64,000 nt of DNA from an uncultured Alphaproteobacteria bacterium (GCA_902826245.1 CADEEA010000010.1:1-64000), one strand, 5' to 3'; positions 1 to 7,975 are shown, numbered from the stretch's first letter. A program made the numbers and translations. The notes: a model not told the origin generated them from the sequence alone.

Positions 1-60
1 GACGGCGGAGGGAGGAGCTCGAAACCTCAAGCACAAACACCGCTCCAACAAACCCAAACC

Positions 61-217
61 CCGTCCTTCCGGGGCGGCCGTAGGCCGAACCCGGAACCCA
101 GGGGCCAACGCATTGCTGTTTGCTGCTGCGTGGTTGCGAGAAAGCTGTTGCAGGAATTGCACTCCACGCTCCCCTAGGTTCCGGGTTCTCGGCTATCGCC
201 GAGCCCCGGAATGACGG
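61..217. repeat. Palindromic dispersed element, copy 1 (longest)
   Basis: The outer arms (CCGTCCTTCCGGGG and CCCCGGAATGACGG, one mismatch) and the inner arms (CCCGGAACCCAGGGG against CCCCTAGGTTCCGGG) pair with each other. Each arm carries its own small hairpin: GGCC-GTA-GGCC on the left and CTCGGC-TATC-GCCGAG on the right. The central loop is about 65 bases, longer than the roughly 22-24 bases of the three other copies. It lies in the gene-free first 397 bases of the window, where I see nothing else. Confidence 0.85.
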
Positions 218-397
218 TGCTGGGTTTTTGATGAAAGTGCTTGCGGCAACATGGCGCGCTACGAGTGCATCGCGGTCCAAAAATCATGGATAGATTTCGC
301 GCTACCCCCGCACAAAACCCGCTCCCGCCCAGCAAAATCAAGCCCGCGCGCGAAAACTATCCGACCGAATTGGCGCGGGCATAAACTGACCTTCGCC

Positions 398-1027
398 ATG
401 AACGCTCCGCCCTCAACCGACACCCCCGCACGCGCTGCGCCGCTCGATTTATGGCGCGCTGCGGCGGCGTTTTTGCACATGCTGCATGCGTTGTTCGGCG
501 ACCCGCGCGCAATTGCGTCGCGCAGCACCTTGACGGCTGTGACGTACAGAATGATCGCCGTCTGGCTGCGCGCGGGCGAGGCGATGATGCGGCGCCTGTT
601 GTTGATCGAGGCAGCGGCCTTGCCGAAACCCGAGCCGCGTTTGCAGCGGCCGGCTTCGCATACGCGCGTACGCAAGCTCATGCGCTTCGAGGCCGAACAT
701 CCAGAGCTTTGGCGCGTCAGCTTCCGCTGCTTCGCGGACGCGTCACGGGCCGCGGCGCCGACCGCGCGCTTCTCGCGCCGAAGGCAAAACACCCAAACGC
801 AAAAACTCCGCTCCGCCTGGCCGCTCGCCGAGCGTTACGAAGCGCTGCTGCGCGTGTTCAACGATCCCAGCGCTTGCGCGCGCCGGCTCGCGCGACGCCT
901 GCACGCAGCACCCCAGCGCACCGCCGCACTCTTGCGTACGCCGCCAGAAGCGGAAGCCCGCATCGAGCGCTTCGCCGAACTCACCGCCGCCGCGACAACG
1001 CAGGCGATGCGGTTCAATTCGAGCTAA
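398..1027 (+). CDS. Hypothetical protein, Ala/Arg-rich and helical
   Basis: About 209 residues with no domain I recognise. The composition is strongly basic and alanine-rich. A central helical stretch (about residues 15-75: LDLWRAAAAFLHMLHALFGD, then MIAVWLRAGEAMMRRLL) suggests a helical bundle. I chose the ATG at 398 because the open frame upstream of it reads as arginine/proline-rich non-protein sequence; the frame is open back to 251. It converges with the MAPEG gene, with an 8-bp gap. It looks like a lineage-restricted hypothetical; the call of a real gene rests on coherent helical composition and length only. Confidence 0.55.
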   Translation: MNAPPSTDTPARAAPLDLWRAAAAFLHMLHALFGDPRAIASRSTLTAVTYRMIAVWLRAGEAMMRRLLLIEAAALPKPEPRLQRPASHTRVRKLMRFEAEHPELWRVSFRCFADASRAAAPTARFSRRRQNTQTQKLRSAWPLAERYEALLRVFNDPSACARRLARRLHAAPQRTAALLRTPPEAEARIERFAELTAAATTQAMRFNSS

Positions 1028-1035
1028 GCGCGCGC

Positions 1036-1464
1036 TCACGCCGCCAGCAGCGTCCGCCCCGCTTCAATCACCATGCCGACAAGGCACGCGGTTGCGAGCG
1101 CGAACAGCACAAACCGCAACGGCACAGCGTTGACCAAAGCTTGCCACAGGCTGTGGGCGATGCGCAGGGCCACATAGCCCCATGCCAGCTGGATCGCGAG
1201 TTCGCTCGGCCCCAGCTGATGCAGCGCCAGCGCGGCGGCGTAGAACAGCACCGGCTGCTCCATCAAATGCGCGTAATTGTGTGATTTCCAATTGACCCGA
1301 TCCGGCAGCACGCCTTCGAGATTCTGGCCGCGTCCGCCGGGCGGAACCTTGGACAACGGCATGTTGCTTTTGGCCATGGCCGGAAGGCGCGTGAGCGCCA
1401 GCCATGCCAGCATGACAAGCGACCAAGCGACAAGCGCCACGACCGGCGCGAGAATTGTGTGCAT
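1036..1464 (-). CDS. MAPEG-family membrane protein
   Basis: A 142-residue protein with about four hydrophobic segments: residues 5-25, around 75-90 (LFYAAALALHQLG), 95-112 and 120-138. The pattern NWKSHNYAHLMEQPVLFYA after the first loop is typical of MAPEG (membrane-associated, eicosanoid and glutathione metabolism-like) proteins of bacteria, whose substrates are mostly unknown. I chose the ATG at 1464 because the frame upstream runs into the neighbouring methyltransferase sequence. It lies 25 bp downstream of the methyltransferase gene on the same strand, so the two may be co-transcribed. Confidence 0.85.
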   Translation of the reverse strand: MHTILAPVVALVAWSLVMLAWLALTRLPAMAKSNMPLSKVPPGGRGQNLEGVLPDRVNWKSHNYAHLMEQPVLFYAAALALHQLGPSELAIQLAWGYVALRIAHSLWQALVNAVPLRFVLFALATACLVGMVIEAGRTLLAA

Positions 1465-1489
1465 CGGCTTTCCCCTTTTTTCCGTGGCC

Positions 1490-2266
1490 TCAGGCCGGCT
1501 TGCGGAAACGCAGCGCGAATTGATCGGTGCGGCCGCGAATGTCGCCTTCGAACACGCGCAAGCTGCGATCGTCGGCGGGATTGCGAAGCACCTGGCTTTC
1601 CCCATCGAGCACAAAGCCCGCCGCCATCGCTTCGCGGACGACTTGCGCTTGATCGATGCGGTGCGAAGCGGTGGCGCCATCCGTGCCGACCGCGGCGCCC
1701 GCAGGTGCTGCATGGTCGATGATCACCAGCACGCCGCCGGGCTTCAGCGCTGCGAACATTTGCCGATTGAGCGCCGGCACATCGATGTTGAGCTGTTGGA
1801 GATGGAAGTCGTGGTAGATCTGCGAGATGAAAATCGCATCGAGCGGCTCGCCGGCATCCCATCCCGCATAGCCTGCGGTGAGATGGGTGATGTTGGAATA
1901 GGTCGGCGCGACCGCCGCCATGGGGCGAGGACGTTCCGCCGTTCCGGGGCGATCTACAGCGAACACGCGCCCGCCATCGCCGACCGCGACGGCAAACAAG
2001 CGCGAATAATAACCCCCGCCGGGACCGATATCGGCGACCCGCCAGCCTGGGCGCGCGCCGGTGAACGCCACGACCTCCGCTGGATGGCGCAGAATATCGC
2101 GCGCTGTGTCAGCCTCAGGCCGGCGCGGATCGGCGATCGCGGCGACGATGTAAGGCGAGGCCGCGCTCACTGCAGGGGCGGCATCCATCATGATGCCCGG
2201 TATGGCGCCCCCTGCGCACGCCGCAGTCGAGATTGCCGCCAATGCCGCCAACACAAAATTCCGCAT
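1490..2266 (-). CDS. Lipoprotein-type SAM-dependent methyltransferase
   Basis: 258 residues. The N-terminus (MRNFVLAALAAISTAACAGG) is a signal peptide ending in a lipobox-like STAAC. A class I methyltransferase fold follows, with the SAM-binding loop VADIGPGGGYYSRLFA near residue 75, an acidic second strand (FAVDRPG), and a late strand MFAALKPGGVLVIIDH. It fits the predicted-methyltransferase group COG4798. The ATG at 2266 was chosen because it begins the signal peptide. It is a paralogue of the gene at 3037-3819. Location outside the cytoplasm is inferred from the signal; SAM availability there is not established. The substrate is unknown. Confidence 0.8.
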   Translation of the reverse strand: MRNFVLAALAAISTAACAGGAIPGIMMDAAPAVSAASPYIVAAIADPRRPEADTARDILRHPAEVVAFTGARPGWRVADIGPGGGYYSRLFAVAVGDGGRVFAVDRPGTAERPRPMAAVAPTYSNITHLTAGYAGWDAGEPLDAIFISQIYHDFHLQQLNIDVPALNRQMFAALKPGGVLVIIDHAAPAGAAVGTDGATASHRIDQAQVVREAMAAGFVLDGESQVLRNPADDRSLRVFEGDIRGRTDQFALRFRKPA

Positions 2267-2351
2267 CCTGCGCCTCCAATCAATTTCGGCCCTGATAACA
2301 GCTTCCGCGCAATTTGACACCAGCCGCCTTCACGCCCGACACCTCGATCTC

Positions 2352-2774
2352 ATGATTCCAGTAACGCCCCTCCTCGCCCTCGATGAGCGCGACCTCGACG
2401 AGCGCTTTATCCGCGCGGCCGGGCCGGGCGGGCAGAACGTGAACAAGGTCTCGACCGCAGTGGAGCTTCGCTTTCGCCTCGGCGGCTACACAATGCTGCC
2501 TGACGATGTCCGCGCCCGGCTGGAGACGCTGGCGGGGCGCCGGCTGACGCTGGACGGCGAGATCGTGATCCGCGCCGACGAGCACCGCACGCAAGAGCGC
2601 AACCGCGAAGCAGCGCTCGCGCGCCTGGTCGCGCTTGTCGAACAAGCCTCGCATCGACCCAAACCGCGCCATAAGACCCGCGTACCGCGGGCGGAGAAAC
2701 AACGCCGCGTCGATCACAAGGTCCGCCGCGGCAATGTGAAGGCGCAACGCGCGCGACCAAGGGGGGAGGAGTAG
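2352..2774 (+). CDS. arfB: Peptidyl-tRNA hydrolase ArfB (YaeJ) ribosome rescue factor
   Basis: 140 residues matching the class I release-factor-like rescue protein. A GGQ motif sits in GPGGQNVNKVSTAVELRF near residue 25, followed by the compact RF domain and a basic C-terminal tail (HKVRRGNVKAQRARPRGEE) of the kind that occupies the empty mRNA channel. ArfB releases nascent chains from ribosomes stalled without a stop codon. No stop-codon-recognition domain is present, which separates it from RF1/RF2. The start ATG at 2352 gives the usual N-terminus (MIPVTP). It is divergent from the methyltransferase upstream (85 bp), so both promoters should lie between them. Confidence 0.93.
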   Translation: MIPVTPLLALDERDLDERFIRAAGPGGQNVNKVSTAVELRFRLGGYTMLPDDVRARLETLAGRRLTLDGEIVIRADEHRTQERNREAALARLVALVEQASHRPKPRHKTRVPRAEKQRRVDHKVRRGNVKAQRARPRGEE

Positions 2775-2783
2775 CGGGTTCGT

Positions 2784-2851
2784 CGGTTCGCGGTTCGCGG
2801 TTCGCGGTTCGGGGTTCGGGGTTCGGGCTCGGGCTCGGGCTCGGGGTTCGG
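2784..2851. repeat. Short G-rich tandem repeat
   Basis: About ten imperfect heptamers or hexamers of the type CGGTTCG, CGGGGTT and CGGGCT run in tandem just after arfB. On the plus strand the tract is G/T/C with regular G clusters. It contains no gene and could be a slippage-prone microsatellite. Confidence 0.85.
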
Positions 2852-2897
2852 AGTAGTTGTACAACACACTCCGGGCGCTGCTAAATCTTATTGACGC

Positions 2898-3006
2898 ACT
2901 CCGTCATTCCGGACGCGCGGAGCGCGATCCGGAACCCAGGGGCAAGTGCAGCGCCCTACGATCCCTGGGTTCCGGGTTCGCCTTCGGCGCCCCGGAATGA
3001 CGGAGT
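2898..3006. repeat. Palindromic dispersed element, copy 2
   Basis: Outer arms ACTCCGTCATTCCGG and CCGGAATGACGGAGT pair perfectly, as do inner arms CCGGAACCCAGGG and CCCTGGGTTCCGG. Left side hairpin GCGC-GGA-GCGC; right side hairpin GCC-TTC-GGC. The central loop is about 22 bases. It lies downstream of arfB and just after the stop of the second methyltransferase gene, so it could act as a two-way transcription stop between convergent genes. Confidence 0.9.
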
Positions 3007-3036
3007 CTGCTTTGCTGATGTGACTCAAACCCCACC

Positions 3037-3819
3037 CTAACCCGGCTTCCGGAACCGCATCATGAACTGATCAGTATGCCCGCGAATTGCAGGGTCGAAA
3101 ACACCGACCGTGCGCGTATCGGCTGCATTGCGCAGCACCTCGCTCTCGCCATCGAACACAAAGCCCGCCGCCTCCACCTCAGAGCGCACACGCGTTTGAT
3201 CGATGCGGTGCAACGCGGTCTCAGCAACGGTTTCGAGCGCTGCGCCTGCGGGAGCGGAATGGTCAATCACAATGTACAATCCGCCCGGCTTGAGCGCCGC
3301 AAACGCGGTTGCGTTCATGTTTGCAGCGTTGCCCATTTCGTACAGGGTCAAATACATGTCGTGATAATTCTGCGCCGTGAATACGACGTCCAACGGCTCA
3401 GGGAACGCCAGCGCATCGTAGGGCGTGCGCGCCATCGTAGCGTTCGGATATTGCGCGGCAACCTCAAGGATCGGCGTCTCGAATTCCTTCGCCACGCCGT
3501 CGGGCCGGATCACCGGATAGACGCGGCCTTCCTCGCCCACCGCGACCGCGAAAAGCCGTGTGAAGTAACCGCCGCCGGGAATGAGGTCGGCAACTTTGTC
3601 GCCGGGCTCAATGCGCGCGAACGCTAGAGTTTCGGCGGCATGACGGGTGCCGTCGCGATCCTTGTCCTCCTGCGGACGGCGGGCGTCGGCGAGCGCGGCC
3701 ACGATGTGGGCGGCGTCAGCGCTGACTTCGCGGGGCGCCTCCGGAGTGGGCGCGGCAGGCGGCTGGTTGCAAGCGGCGAGCGCGAACGCGGCGAACGCGG
3801 CGAGGGCAAAGCGTTTCAT
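3037..3819 (-). CDS. Lipoprotein-type SAM-dependent methyltransferase (paralogue)
   Basis: 260 residues. The signal peptide MKRFALAAFAAFALAACNQP has a clear lipobox (LAAC before N). The methyltransferase core has VADLIPGGGYFTRLFAVAVG near residue 80; the acidic D plus PGGG pattern is typical of COG4798 rather than the classic DxGxGxG. The later strand AFAALKPGGLYIVIDHSAPAG closely matches the gene at 1490-2266, as do the C-termini (DQFMMRFRKPG against DQFALRFRKPA). The two look like an ancient duplication separated by arfB and a repeat. The next gene upstream on the same strand is rmuC, 88 bp away. Confidence 0.82.
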   Translation of the reverse strand: MKRFALAAFAAFALAACNQPPAAPTPEAPREVSADAAHIVAALADARRPQEDKDRDGTRHAAETLAFARIEPGDKVADLIPGGGYFTRLFAVAVGEEGRVYPVIRPDGVAKEFETPILEVAAQYPNATMARTPYDALAFPEPLDVVFTAQNYHDMYLTLYEMGNAANMNATAFAALKPGGLYIVIDHSAPAGAALETVAETALHRIDQTRVRSEVEAAGFVFDGESEVLRNAADTRTVGVFDPAIRGHTDQFMMRFRKPG

Positions 3820-3907
3820 GGGAGTCCTCCAAAGTGCGGGCTAACGCATGCGGGGGCTGTCCGCATCAAAAACACGACGAACGACAGCAATGCCGGGTCA
3901 AGAAGTG

Positions 3908-5218
3908 TCAACGGCCCCGCTTGGCTGGCTGCGGAGGCGGTGTGAGTTCCAATTGCTCCGGCGGCGCTGGCAGACGCGGGGCGGTCTCGATCGGCGCAGC
4001 GGCGGCGATGTCGATGCCGGCATCGCCTGCGCCCAGTTCCTTGAACTTGCGCGCCTGCGGCAGCACCCGGCTCTCAACTGAAGCCAATAGCGCATTATAC
4101 CGCGACACGGTTTGCCCAACCGCGTCGCCGACCTTGCCGAGGTGGTCGGTCATGATCGCCATGCGCCGATAGAGCTCGCGCCCGAGATCGGCGATTTCCT
4201 GTGCGTTCTTGGCGCTTTGCTCCTGGCGCCAGCCGTAAGCCACCGATTTCGCCAGCGCCACCATTGTGCTGGGCGTAGTGATGATTACTTTCGATGCAAG
4301 CGCATCCTCGAACAAATTTGGATCGCGCTCCGCTGCTGCGGCGAGGAAGTTTTCACCCGGTACGAACAGCACCACGAAATCTGCCGTATCGGGCACGTGC
4401 TTCCAATAATCCTTCGAAGCCAGATTGCGCACATGGCTTTTGAGTTCAGCGGCGTGCTTTTTCAGATGCGTCTCGCGCGCGGCTTCGTCGGCGGCTTCCA
4501 TGGCGTCGAGATAGCCCGAGAGCGCGACTTTGGAGTCGACGACAATACAGCGCCCGCCCGGCAGATTGATGATGACGTCAGGCCGCAGCCGCGCGCCTTC
4601 GCCATCAGTGGTGGAGGCCTGTTCGATGAAATCGACTTGAGGTGAAAGCCCCGAGAGTTCGAGCACATTGCGCAGAGTCTGCTCGCCCCAGCGACCGCGC
4701 ATTTTTGGCGACGCCTTCAGCGCGGAAAGCAATTGCGTGGTGGTTTTGTTGGTGGCGCCGACGGCGTCGACGATCTGGCGCACTTGTTCGCCGATGGCGG
4801 ATTTGTCGCTGAGGCGCGCCTTGTCGAGCGCGTCCACGCTCGCGGCCAGCTTCGCAAGCGCCTCCTGGGCCGGCGTCAACGCTTCCTTGACGCCGCCGGC
4901 GGCGGCGGCCTTGTGCTTCTCGAACGTCTCGTTGGCGAGCGACATGAAGCTGCGCTGCGAAGCCTCCAAAGCTTGCTGCGCGATCGCGAGGAAGCGCGCC
5001 TCTTCCGATTCCGAGCGCGCCCCGGACGCTGCTTTCGCGGCGGCGAGCTCGGAGGTCAGCCGCGTGTTCTCCGCGCGCGCGACTTCGAGCTCCTTCAGCG
5101 CGCGGTCGCGTTCGGCGCGGATAGGCTCGACGCCAGCAGAGCGCTGCGCGAACCAGATGGCCGCGCCGGCGGCCGCGAGAGCGGCGAGCAACAAGATAAT
5201 CGGGAGCGATTCGGACAT
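3908..5218 (-). CDS. rmuC: DNA recombination protein RmuC
   Basis: 436 residues. An N-terminal membrane anchor (residues 5-25, IILLLAALAAAGAAIWF) is followed by a coiled-coil region (about 30-130) and the RmuC nuclease-like domain (about 150-390: KMRGRWGEQTLRNVLELSGL, then DVIINLPGGRCIVVDSKVALSGY). RmuC is known as a limiter of DNA inversions at short inverted repeats and is related to restriction-endonuclease-like folds. The C-terminal tail is proline-rich. It is divergent from the TetR gene; the roughly 70-bp gap holds the operator described below. Finding it beside a region full of inverted repeats is suggestive but may be chance. Confidence 0.93.
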   Translation of the reverse strand: MSESLPIILLLAALAAAGAAIWFAQRSAGVEPIRAERDRALKELEVARAENTRLTSELAAAKAASGARSESEEARFLAIAQQALEASQRSFMSLANETFEKHKAAAAGGVKEALTPAQEALAKLAASVDALDKARLSDKSAIGEQVRQIVDAVGATNKTTTQLLSALKASPKMRGRWGEQTLRNVLELSGLSPQVDFIEQASTTDGEGARLRPDVIINLPGGRCIVVDSKVALSGYLDAMEAADEAARETHLKKHAAELKSHVRNLASKDYWKHVPDTADFVVLFVPGENFLAAAAERDPNLFEDALASKVIITTPSTMVALAKSVAYGWRQEQSAKNAQEIADLGRELYRRMAIMTDHLGKVGDAVGQTVSRYNALLASVESRVLPQARKFKELGAGDAGIDIAAAAPIETAPRLPAPPEQLELTPPPQPAKRGR

Positions 5219-5265
5219 CGCGCCAGCCTAGCGGAGTCCAACTCCAATGGGGTCGCTTGACGCCG

Positions 5266-5281
5266 TACCAACCGGTTGGTA
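5266..5281. promoter_or_regulatory. 16-bp perfect palindrome, probable TetR operator
   Basis: TACCAACCGGTTGGTA is a perfect inverted repeat with the size and symmetry of TetR-family operators. A TTGACG (5257-5262) lies just upstream and a weak TATGCA (5280-5285) overlaps its end, so it would sit in the promoter spacer. That placement predicts autorepression of the adjacent regulator. The -10 match is poor (3 of 6). Confidence 0.65.
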
Positions 5282-5291
5282 TGCATCGCGT

Positions 5292-5927
5292 GTGAGTTCA
5301 GGAAACCAGACAGAACCGGCCCGAAACGCCCGCGTCAGATTGTTGGATGCGGCGATTCAGGTGATCCGCACCCAGGGTTTTGCGGGGACCTCGGTAGACG
5401 AACTCTGCCGCGTCGCAGGCCTCACCAAAGGCGCTTTCTTCCACCATTTCGCCAGCAAGGAAGCGCTCGGCGTGGCTGCGGCCCAGCATTGGTCGGCGGT
5501 GACCGGCGCATTGTTCGCGAGCGCCGCATATCACGATCATGCCGACCCGCTCGATCGCGTGCTCGCCTACATCGATTTCCGCGCCGCTTTGATCGAAGGC
5601 GCGCCGGCTGAGTTCACGTGTCTCGCCGGCACGATGGTGCAGGAAACCTTCGCCGCCAGCAACGAAATCCGCGCCGCATGCGAAGCCAGCATTTTCGGCC
5701 ACGCCGCCACGCTCGAAGCCGACATCGAGGCGGCGCGCGCGAAGTACAAGATCGGCGGCGACTGGAGTGCGAAGAGCCTCGCGCTCCACACGCAAGCGGT
5801 GCTGCAGGGCGCGTTCATACTGGCGAAAGCGCAAGGCGGCCCGGAAATCGCGCTCGAAATGGCTGCGCATTTGAAGCGGTATGTGGAGTTGTTGTTCTCA
5901 CGAGATGTGATCTCGAAGAGCAAATAG
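5292..5927 (+). CDS. TetR/AcrR-family transcriptional regulator
   Basis: About 211 residues from the GTG at 5292. The N-terminal helix-turn-helix is clear (ARVRLLDAAIQVIRTQGFAG, then LTKGAFFHHFASKEAL) and an all-helical ligand domain follows. An upstream ATG at 5247 is in frame but would place the 16-bp palindrome inside the gene, so I prefer GTG 5292, just after the palindrome. If transcription starts about 7 bases after the weak -10, the message would be nearly leaderless. No Shine-Dalgarno is visible. The ligand and any target other than its own promoter (or the divergent rmuC) are unknown. Confidence 0.88.
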   Translation: MSSGNQTEPARNARVRLLDAAIQVIRTQGFAGTSVDELCRVAGLTKGAFFHHFASKEALGVAAAQHWSAVTGALFASAAYHDHADPLDRVLAYIDFRAALIEGAPAEFTCLAGTMVQETFAASNEIRAACEASIFGHAATLEADIEAARAKYKIGGDWSAKSLALHTQAVLQGAFILAKAQGGPEIALEMAAHLKRYVELLFSRDVISKSK

Positions 5928-5960
5928 CGAGGGCGAAAATGAAGCACGATGCTCCAAACC

Positions 5961-6068
5961 TCGTCATTCCGGACGCGCGAAGCGCGATCCGGAACCCAGG
6001 GCCAAACACACCGCGCTTTGTCACTCCCTGGGTTCCGGGTTCCGCCTTCGGCGGCCCCGGAATGACGA
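5961..6068. repeat. Palindromic dispersed element, copy 3
   Basis: Outer arms TCGTCATTCCGG and CCGGAATGACGA, inner arms CCGGAACCCAGGG and CCCTGGGTTCCGG. Left side hairpin GCGC-GAA-GCGC; right side hairpin CCGCC-TTC-GGCGG. It fills most of the gap between the TetR gene and the SRPBCC gene, both on the plus strand, so here it is not between convergent genes. Confidence 0.9.
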
Positions 6069-6095
6069 ACCATCTCGGCAATAGAGGAGACACTC

Positions 6096-6539
6096 ATGCC
6101 CAACACAATCCGCCTTCATCGCGTGCTGCGCGCGCCGCCCGAGCGAGTCTATCGCGCGTTCACCGATGCTGACGCGCTGTGCAAATGGCTGCCGCCGCAC
6201 GGATTCACGGCCAAGATGCACCATTTCGACGCCAAGGTCGGTGGCGGCTACCGAATGAGCTTCACCGCGTTCGACAGCGGCGCTGCCCACGCCTTCACGG
6301 TGAAGTACCTCGAACTCGACCCGAGCGCGCGCATCGTCCACACCGATGTGTTCGACGACCCCAACCTGCCCGGCGAGATGCGCGTCACCATCACCTTCAA
6401 GCAAGTTTCGGTTGGGACCGAGCTTCACATCGAACAATCTGGCGTGCCCGATATCATCCCGCCCGACGCTTGTTATCACGGTTGGCAGGAATCCTTGATG
6501 CAGCTGACCGCGCTGGTCGAGCACGAAATACCGAACTGA
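6096..6539 (+). CDS. SRPBCC (AHSA1-like) family protein
   Basis: 147 residues with the START-like pattern: RVLRAPPERVYRAFTDADAL and KWLPPHGF at the N-terminus, GGGYRMSFTAFD in the middle, and a C-terminal helix (HGWQESLMQLTALVEHEI). This fold binds hydrophobic ligands; the AHSA1-like branch is often of unknown function. A GGAG-type ribosome site (AGAGGAGA) lies about 9 bases before the ATG. It stands upstream of a VOC protein and a DUF1428 protein, a mix of small stand-alone domains often co-located in soil bacteria. Confidence 0.85.
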   Translation: MPNTIRLHRVLRAPPERVYRAFTDADALCKWLPPHGFTAKMHHFDAKVGGGYRMSFTAFDSGAAHAFTVKYLELDPSARIVHTDVFDDPNLPGEMRVTITFKQVSVGTELHIEQSGVPDIIPPDACYHGWQESLMQLTALVEHEIPN

Positions 6540-6593
6540 CAAGCATCCGCGCGGCGGCGCACGAAGCCAATCCACACAAAGAGGAGCAACACG

Positions 6594-7067
6594 ATGACGA
6601 GTTCTATTCGTACTTGCCTGTGGTTCAGGGATGGCCGCGGCCCCGAAGCGGCCGCGTTCTACAGCGCGCTAATTCCGAACAGCCGGGTTGAGCGCATCTT
6701 CCGGTTCGGCAACGGCATGGGCGCCGCTTCGGTGACCGACTTCACGCTGGGCGGCGCGCCCTACCAGATCCTCGACGCGGGTCCGCACTTCACCCTGACC
6801 GAGGCCGCGTCGATCTCGGTCGAGACGCCCGACCAAGCAGAGTCCGACCGGCTCTGGGCGGCGTTGACCGCCGATGGCGGAGAGGAGAGCATGTGCGGCT
6901 GGCTGAAGGACCGGTTCGGCGTGTCGTGGCAGGTCTTCCCCAAGCGGCTGACGGAACTAACGATGCATTCCAACAAGGCGGTCTCGAAAGCCGCCATGGC
7001 GGAAATGATGAAGCAGAAGAAGATCGACATCGCCGCCATCGAGGCGGCGGTGAAAGCGGCCGTCTAA
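6594..7067 (+). CDS. VOC-fold protein (PhnB / 3-demethylubiquinone methyltransferase-like)
   Basis: 157 residues. The N-terminus (IRTCLWFRDGRGPEAAAFYS) and the core segments (TLGGAPYQILDAGPHFTLTE, then CGWLKDRFGVSWQVFPKRL) are those of the PhnB-like branch of the vicinal-oxygen-chelate superfamily. A non-VOC tail rich in Lys/Met (AEMMKQKKIDIAAIEAA) is also common in this branch. A ribosome site (AGAGGAG) precedes the ATG. The specific reaction is unknown; names of the 3-demethylubiquinone kind given to this family are not biochemical evidence. Confidence 0.85.
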   Translation: MTSSIRTCLWFRDGRGPEAAAFYSALIPNSRVERIFRFGNGMGAASVTDFTLGGAPYQILDAGPHFTLTEAASISVETPDQAESDRLWAALTADGGEESMCGWLKDRFGVSWQVFPKRLTELTMHSNKAVSKAAMAEMMKQKKIDIAAIEAAVKAAV

Positions 7068-7208
7068 GTACGCCCGCGCGCCGACGCTGCGTATGCTGCT
7101 TTGCGAAAATCGTGCAGCAGCCGCACACGCCCGCGACGCGCTGCTGAAAATGTGCAAGGTCGACAGTACAGCGCTCGAGCTGCATTCCGCAGCCAAAGGG
7201 AGGGTGAA

Positions 7209-7559
7209 ATGGCTTACATTGATGGCTACGTCTCGCCGGTGCCGAAAGCAAACCGCGACGCCTACAGGCGGGAAGCCGAAAAGATCGCGCCGCTGTTCAA
7301 GGAATGCGGCGCGCTCAAAGTTGTGGAGACCTGGGGCGATGACGTGCCCAAGGGCAAGAGCACGGATTTCTACATGGCGGTGAAAGCGGGCGAGGACGAA
7401 AACGTCGTGTTCTCTTGGATCGTCTGGCCCGACAAAGCCACGCGCGACGCCGGCATGGCCAAAGCTATGGCCGATCCGCGCATGCAGCCAGGCCCCAATC
7501 CCGTGTTCGACGGCAAGCGCATGATCTTCGGCGGCTTCGAAGTGCTGCTGGAGGCGTAA
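7209..7559 (+). CDS. DUF1428 family protein
   Basis: 116 residues beginning MAYIDGYVSPVPKANRDAY, the signature N-terminus of DUF1428, with the family's later blocks (GALKVVETWGDDVPKGKSTD, then FSWIVWPDKATRDAG and MIFGGFEVLLEA). The fold is a ferredoxin-like dimeric alpha/beta barrel; the role is unknown. An AAAGGGAGG ribosome site lies 6-8 bases before the ATG at 7209, which fixes the start although the frame is open to 7101. Confidence 0.9.
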   Translation: MAYIDGYVSPVPKANRDAYRREAEKIAPLFKECGALKVVETWGDDVPKGKSTDFYMAVKAGEDENVVFSWIVWPDKATRDAGMAKAMADPRMQPGPNPVFDGKRMIFGGFEVLLEA

Positions 7560-7594
7560 AACGCGATTGCGCAAGACTCTTCTTTACTACCCAT

Positions 7595-7625
7595 CCCCGG
7601 ATTGGCGCTTGCGCCAAGTCCGGGG
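7595..7625. repeat. Hairpin after DUF1428, possible terminator
   Basis: CCCCGGATTGGCGC and GCGCCAAGTCCGGGG pair around a 2-base loop with one small bulge. There is no T tract, so termination is uncertain. A second hairpin (CGCCGGC-TGGAA-GCCGGCG, 7704-7722) follows before the next gene. Confidence 0.6.
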
Positions 7626-7745
7626 CCTAGGATCACGGACGGCTCGTGTTTATGGGTCCCGGGAATGGATGCTCGTTGATCCCGATGGATCATCGCTCCC
7701 GGTCGCCGGCTGGAAGCCGGCGGTCCGAAGGGCTAAGCTCCGCCC

Positions 7746-7949
7746 ATGGACCTCTTCTCTTACCTCATCCCCGCCGCTCTCATCATCGTCTTCCTGGTGC
7801 TTTGCTTCGGCATCTACGCCATGTTCCGCGGCGGCGATTTTGGTCGTTCGTGGTCGAACAAGGCGATGCGGATGCGCGTGGTGGCGCAATTCGTGGCGAT
7901 CCTCGTGCTGGTTGCAGCGATGTGGTGGAAGCAGCAATATGGGCAGTAG
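7746..7949 (+). CDS. Small twin-transmembrane protein
   Basis: 67 residues with two membrane segments (about 5-27 and 45-61) joined by a basic loop (GRSWSNKAMRMRV). The loop and segment spacing resemble the HIG1/twin-transmembrane proteins of alphaproteobacteria, which are commonly annotated just upstream of the PduO-type adenosyltransferase, as here. The function is unknown; relatives of HIG1 in mitochondria associate with respiratory complexes, but that is no evidence for this gene. Confidence 0.8.
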   Translation: MDLFSYLIPAALIIVFLVLCFGIYAMFRGGDFGRSWSNKAMRMRVVAQFVAILVLVAAMWWKQQYGQ

Positions 7950-7975
7950 AAATTGGAGACTAGGCGCGTCGCTCT

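Noticed and set aside
5247-5291. Upstream ATG start for the TetR gene
   Set aside because: It would put the 16-bp palindrome inside the coding region; the protein motif starts further downstream.
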